Source: Saccharina japonica (taxonomy: Eukaryota; Sar; Phaeophyceae; Laminariales; Laminariaceae). From it: a stretch of 64,000 nt of DNA. Positions 62,075-64,000 of this stretch are shown piece after piece (position 1 is the stretch's first letter; every line of letters starts with the position of its first letter). A program made the translations under genes and the position numbers. The stretch lies in assembly GCA_008828725.1 (NCBI GenBank), contig MEHQ01004013.1, positions 30,064-94,063 of the forward strand, in the 5' to 3' direction. Under the pieces are notes generated by a model. The model did no database searches, was not told the origin of the DNA, and worked only from the letters and a program-made list of their open reading frames with translations.

Positions 62075-62870
62075 ACCCGCGGGAGGGGAGGGGTTCCCAG
62101 CGTATTCGGAGGGCTTTGCGGCCCGGGTCCAAAATACACACTAATTTCAAGTTAAAAATATCCACACTAAAATCAAGTAATGTTCCTGGCCATACTAAAA
62201 TCAAGTAATTTTTTCCTAAAGTCCCCCAGATGCGAAAATATGGATCTCCAGAACTTCGGTCAAAATCGAAATCGGCCCATAACTTCGCGAGTTAGCCACT
62301 TTTACACTAATTTCAAGATAAAAAAGGCCAGACGTAAAACAATCGACCGAAAAAAAAAAAAAAAGGGCCACTGCTGTACGTACAAGGGCTGTGCATCCAT
62401 GCCGGCGTTTTGTTTACACTGCTGTACGTACAAGGGCTGCGCATCCATGCCGGCGTTTTGTTTGTGTCCGCTGTACGTACGTACGAGTCGCACTGCTGGA
62501 CTGCTGCTGCTGCTGCTGCTGTTGTTATTGCTGCTGTAGATGGGTTATATAAGGACTACTACTACTATTATTATTGCTGTACGTACTGGTGCTGCTGTAT
62601 ACTGATTTCACCCTGCTGTTGTTGTAGATTGCGGATGGGTGGATCGGTTGGTGCGTGTGTGTGTCGATCGGTTGGTGCGCACGTACGTACGTACGTGGGT
62701 GGGTGGGTCGGTGGTTGGGTGGGTGGGTGTGGTGGGGCGGTTGATACGTGGTTGACTGCGTGTGTGGATCGTGACCCAGTTCTTATTTTGTACTATTGTT
62801 TCTGTCCGCTTTATACCGGCCCCCTCCCTGGCGTGGTTCGGGGTACCACTATATAATAGTATATATGTAT
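62075..62870 (-). repeat. dispersed repeat Y, copy 3 (longest)
   Basis: Reverse complement of copies at 37110-37500 and 37865-38330 (GAAATTAGTGTAAAA, GGCCGATTTCGATTTTGACC, GACACAAACAAAACGCCGGC), and of 31840-32040 in its far part (62560-62760). It contains an internal duplication of ~55 bases (CACTGCTGTACGTACAAGGG twice, 62382 and 62419), CTG triplets and GTGGGTGGGTGGG tracts. The far end ACCCCGAACCACGCCAGGGA (reverse complement) matches the start of copy 2. Confidence 0.7.
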
Positions 62871-62884
62871 AAAACAGCAGTGTG

Positions 62885-62905
62885 TGTTGTCTTCACAGGA
62901 AACCC
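62885..62905 (-). mobile_element. LINE 3' terminus fragment
   Basis: GTTGTCTTCACAGGAAACCC, followed by GTTCTTTGTACTG, resembles the start of the minus-strand LINE-A ends at 33806 and 25331. Only a few dozen bases can be matched. Confidence 0.5.
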
Positions 62906-63290
62906 GTTCTTTGTACTGTAGTGTAGTAAAGCTAGGTATAGAAGGACAGGGTATCCCTAGCCAGGCCAGCCTATGGAACGGGTACTCGTTGGTACTCACG
63001 TGTGTTGATTGCGTAGAGATAGAAGAAGAGCAGGTTTATTCCTTTTTGCGTGATGAACGACTGAGAAGCACGGAGATGGTAAAAGCCATCGGGAACCATC
63101 CCTGGTTCCCACCTAAGATACCGCCTTCCAAGTACTACCAATACGATTCTTATACCTGATACCAGGTATTTACCAAACGTTTCCACATCATGCCAGCAGT
63201 ACCATAACACTAGCCCACCCTGATGAGCCGTATACGCAGAAATATGATGAAATTCGTGGAAACCCCGATTCCACGAACTAAAACATGAGT
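62906..63290 (+). other. protein-like frame, unknown
   Basis: The frame 62884-63159 reads LTCVDCVEIEEEQVYSFLRD, ERLRSTEMVKAIGNHPWFPP and ends with a stop at 63159. Composition is normal for a soluble protein, but no family is recognised and no second copy exists here. It could be an exon. Confidence 0.25.
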
Positions 63291-63654
63291 CGAAGATGCG
63301 GCTCCTCAAAACCCACTCCCACACCTCTGAACGGCAAGGCTACGAAGCCGAGCAAGGAACGTCAAAAAAGAAGAAACGGTGGAACCGAAATCCTGCAGTC
63401 ATTGTACATGAACTGCCCTCCCGGCTCGAGAGCGGGGGCTCGGTAGAACTCGATAACACTGGAAAAACTAGACACCTTAAACAACTTCCCCGAAACCCGG
63501 CCCAAAACATTCAGAAAGCGTAGTCCTAAGCCCCAAGTTAGTGGCTCGATTATCAGACCCGCCCCGGCATGAGCGGGGGGGGTCGGCGGGACGAATTACG
63601 CTAAACCTACCCCCAAAAACCGCCCCAGAAAAATATCAGAAAGTGGCGAGGCGA
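63291..63654 (+). other. possible basic N-terminal exon, unknown
   Basis: From ATG near 63285 one frame reads a basic, Pro/Ser-rich stretch (KPTPTPLNGKATKPSKERQK, RRNGGTEILQS). The alternative frame 63296-63523 is open for 75 codons. Nothing decisive. Confidence 0.2.
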
Positions 63655-63664
63655 TACTGAGAAG

Positions 63665-63696
<32 letters not shown>

Positions 63697-63948
63697 AAAA
63701 AAAAAGAAGGAACACATAAAAATAGAAAGGAAGAAAAAATACAAAGATAGAAAGAAAGAAATGAAAGGAGAAAGAAAAAAAAAGAGAATGAAAAAAAAAA
63801 CGAAAGAAAAAACAAAAAAGGAAAAAAAAAGAGAGAAAGGAAAAAAGAAGAAAAAACAATAAAGAAATAAGAGAAAGAATAAAAGGAAGAAAAAAAAATG
63901 AAAAAAAGAAGCAAAAAAGAAGAAAAAAAAACGAAAAAAAGAATAATT
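63655..63948 (+). repeat. ~290 base homopurine (A-rich, G-dotted) tract
   Basis: Nearly uninterrupted purines: a run of about 31 A at 63663-63693, then A-runs with single or double G, GAAAGG and AGAAAG words, with few pyrimidines. The minus-strand Phe/Leu/Ser 'membrane-like' frames of 92-130 codons are its translation and not genes. Confidence 0.9.
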
Positions 63949-64000
63949 TAACACGCATCAACAAAAAAAAACACAAGAGGACACACAAAATACAAACACA

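Noticed and set aside
63596-63988. Phe/Leu/Ser-rich 'membrane protein' frames
   Set aside because: They are translations of the homopurine tract read on the other strand.

Overview
This is a eukaryotic, gene-poor, repeat-dense stretch. Only one reading frame reads convincingly as an ordinary host gene: a von Willebrand D / root-cap-like secreted protein on the minus strand at about 51.2-52.2 kb. A few others (22.5 kb, 35.6-36.8 kb, 39 kb, 58.4-59.7 kb and a repeated ORF at 45.8-50.8 kb) look like decayed or fragmentary coding sequence that I cannot name. Almost everything else is mobile DNA, fold-back sequence, satellite or microsatellite. The style of the LINE reverse-transcriptase tail, the pogo-like DDE transposase tail and the root-cap-like protein recall stramenopile algae, brown algae most of all. 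That is an impression from remembered families, not a search result, and I hold it at low to moderate confidence.

Layout. 0-5 kb: little recognisable except a SINE and a small MITE. 5.07-6.71 kb: an element with terminal inverted repeats that carries two arrays of a hairpin-forming minisatellite. 7-10.9 kb: AT-rich unique DNA, a dispersed repeat and a complete tRNA-derived SINE. 11-17 kb: several LINE-A fragments in both orientations mixed with a palindromic TACTCSGAGTA minisatellite. 17-22 kb: copies of a ~450 bp dispersed repeat (R), SINE pieces, two piggyBac-like MITEs flanked by TTAA, and poly(C)-cored MITEs. 22.5-24.1 kb: an acidic low-complexity ORF and the largest TACTCSGAGTA array. 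25.3-26.9 kb: a LINE-A 3' end broken by a 632 bp fold-back transposon with 5 bp target duplications. 28.9-31.4 kb: a 2.48 kb pogo/mariner-like element inserted exactly at TA inside an R copy. 33-35.4 kb: a Stowaway-like MITE and a LINE-A end holding a 175 bp MITE. 35.4-40 kb: an inverted pair of an unknown coding sequence, dispersed repeat Y, and an ambiguous gene-like block. 40.4-43.4 kb: LINE-A inserted into LINE-B, with a MITE bearing (TTAGGG)n inside the LINE-A. 45.8-50.8 kb: a ~500 bp satellite with a conserved minus-strand ORF, split by a 2.95 kb Mutator-like fold-back element. 53.65-58.1 kb: a 1.48 kb tandem duplication whose second copy was hit by a hAT-like element and a SINE. 60.2-61.7 kb: a second LINE-B copy. 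62-64 kb: repeat Y and a long homopurine tract.

How the parts fit together. Insertions can be ordered by nesting (R, then pogo; LINE-B, then LINE-A, then telomere-motif MITE; satellite, then fold-back MULE; SINE, then hAT), and most element borders are fixed by target duplications seen against an uninterrupted copy in the same window. The recurring theme is inverted-repeat elements whose loops or interiors hold simple or minisatellite DNA: poly(C), TTAGGG, 60 bp hairpin units and 200 bp arrays. Ten sites, from LINE 3' regions of at least two unrelated types, share one terminal motif (TTTAATGTGAAGAC followed by an AAC microsatellite), which points to one retrotransposition machinery recognising a common 3' end.
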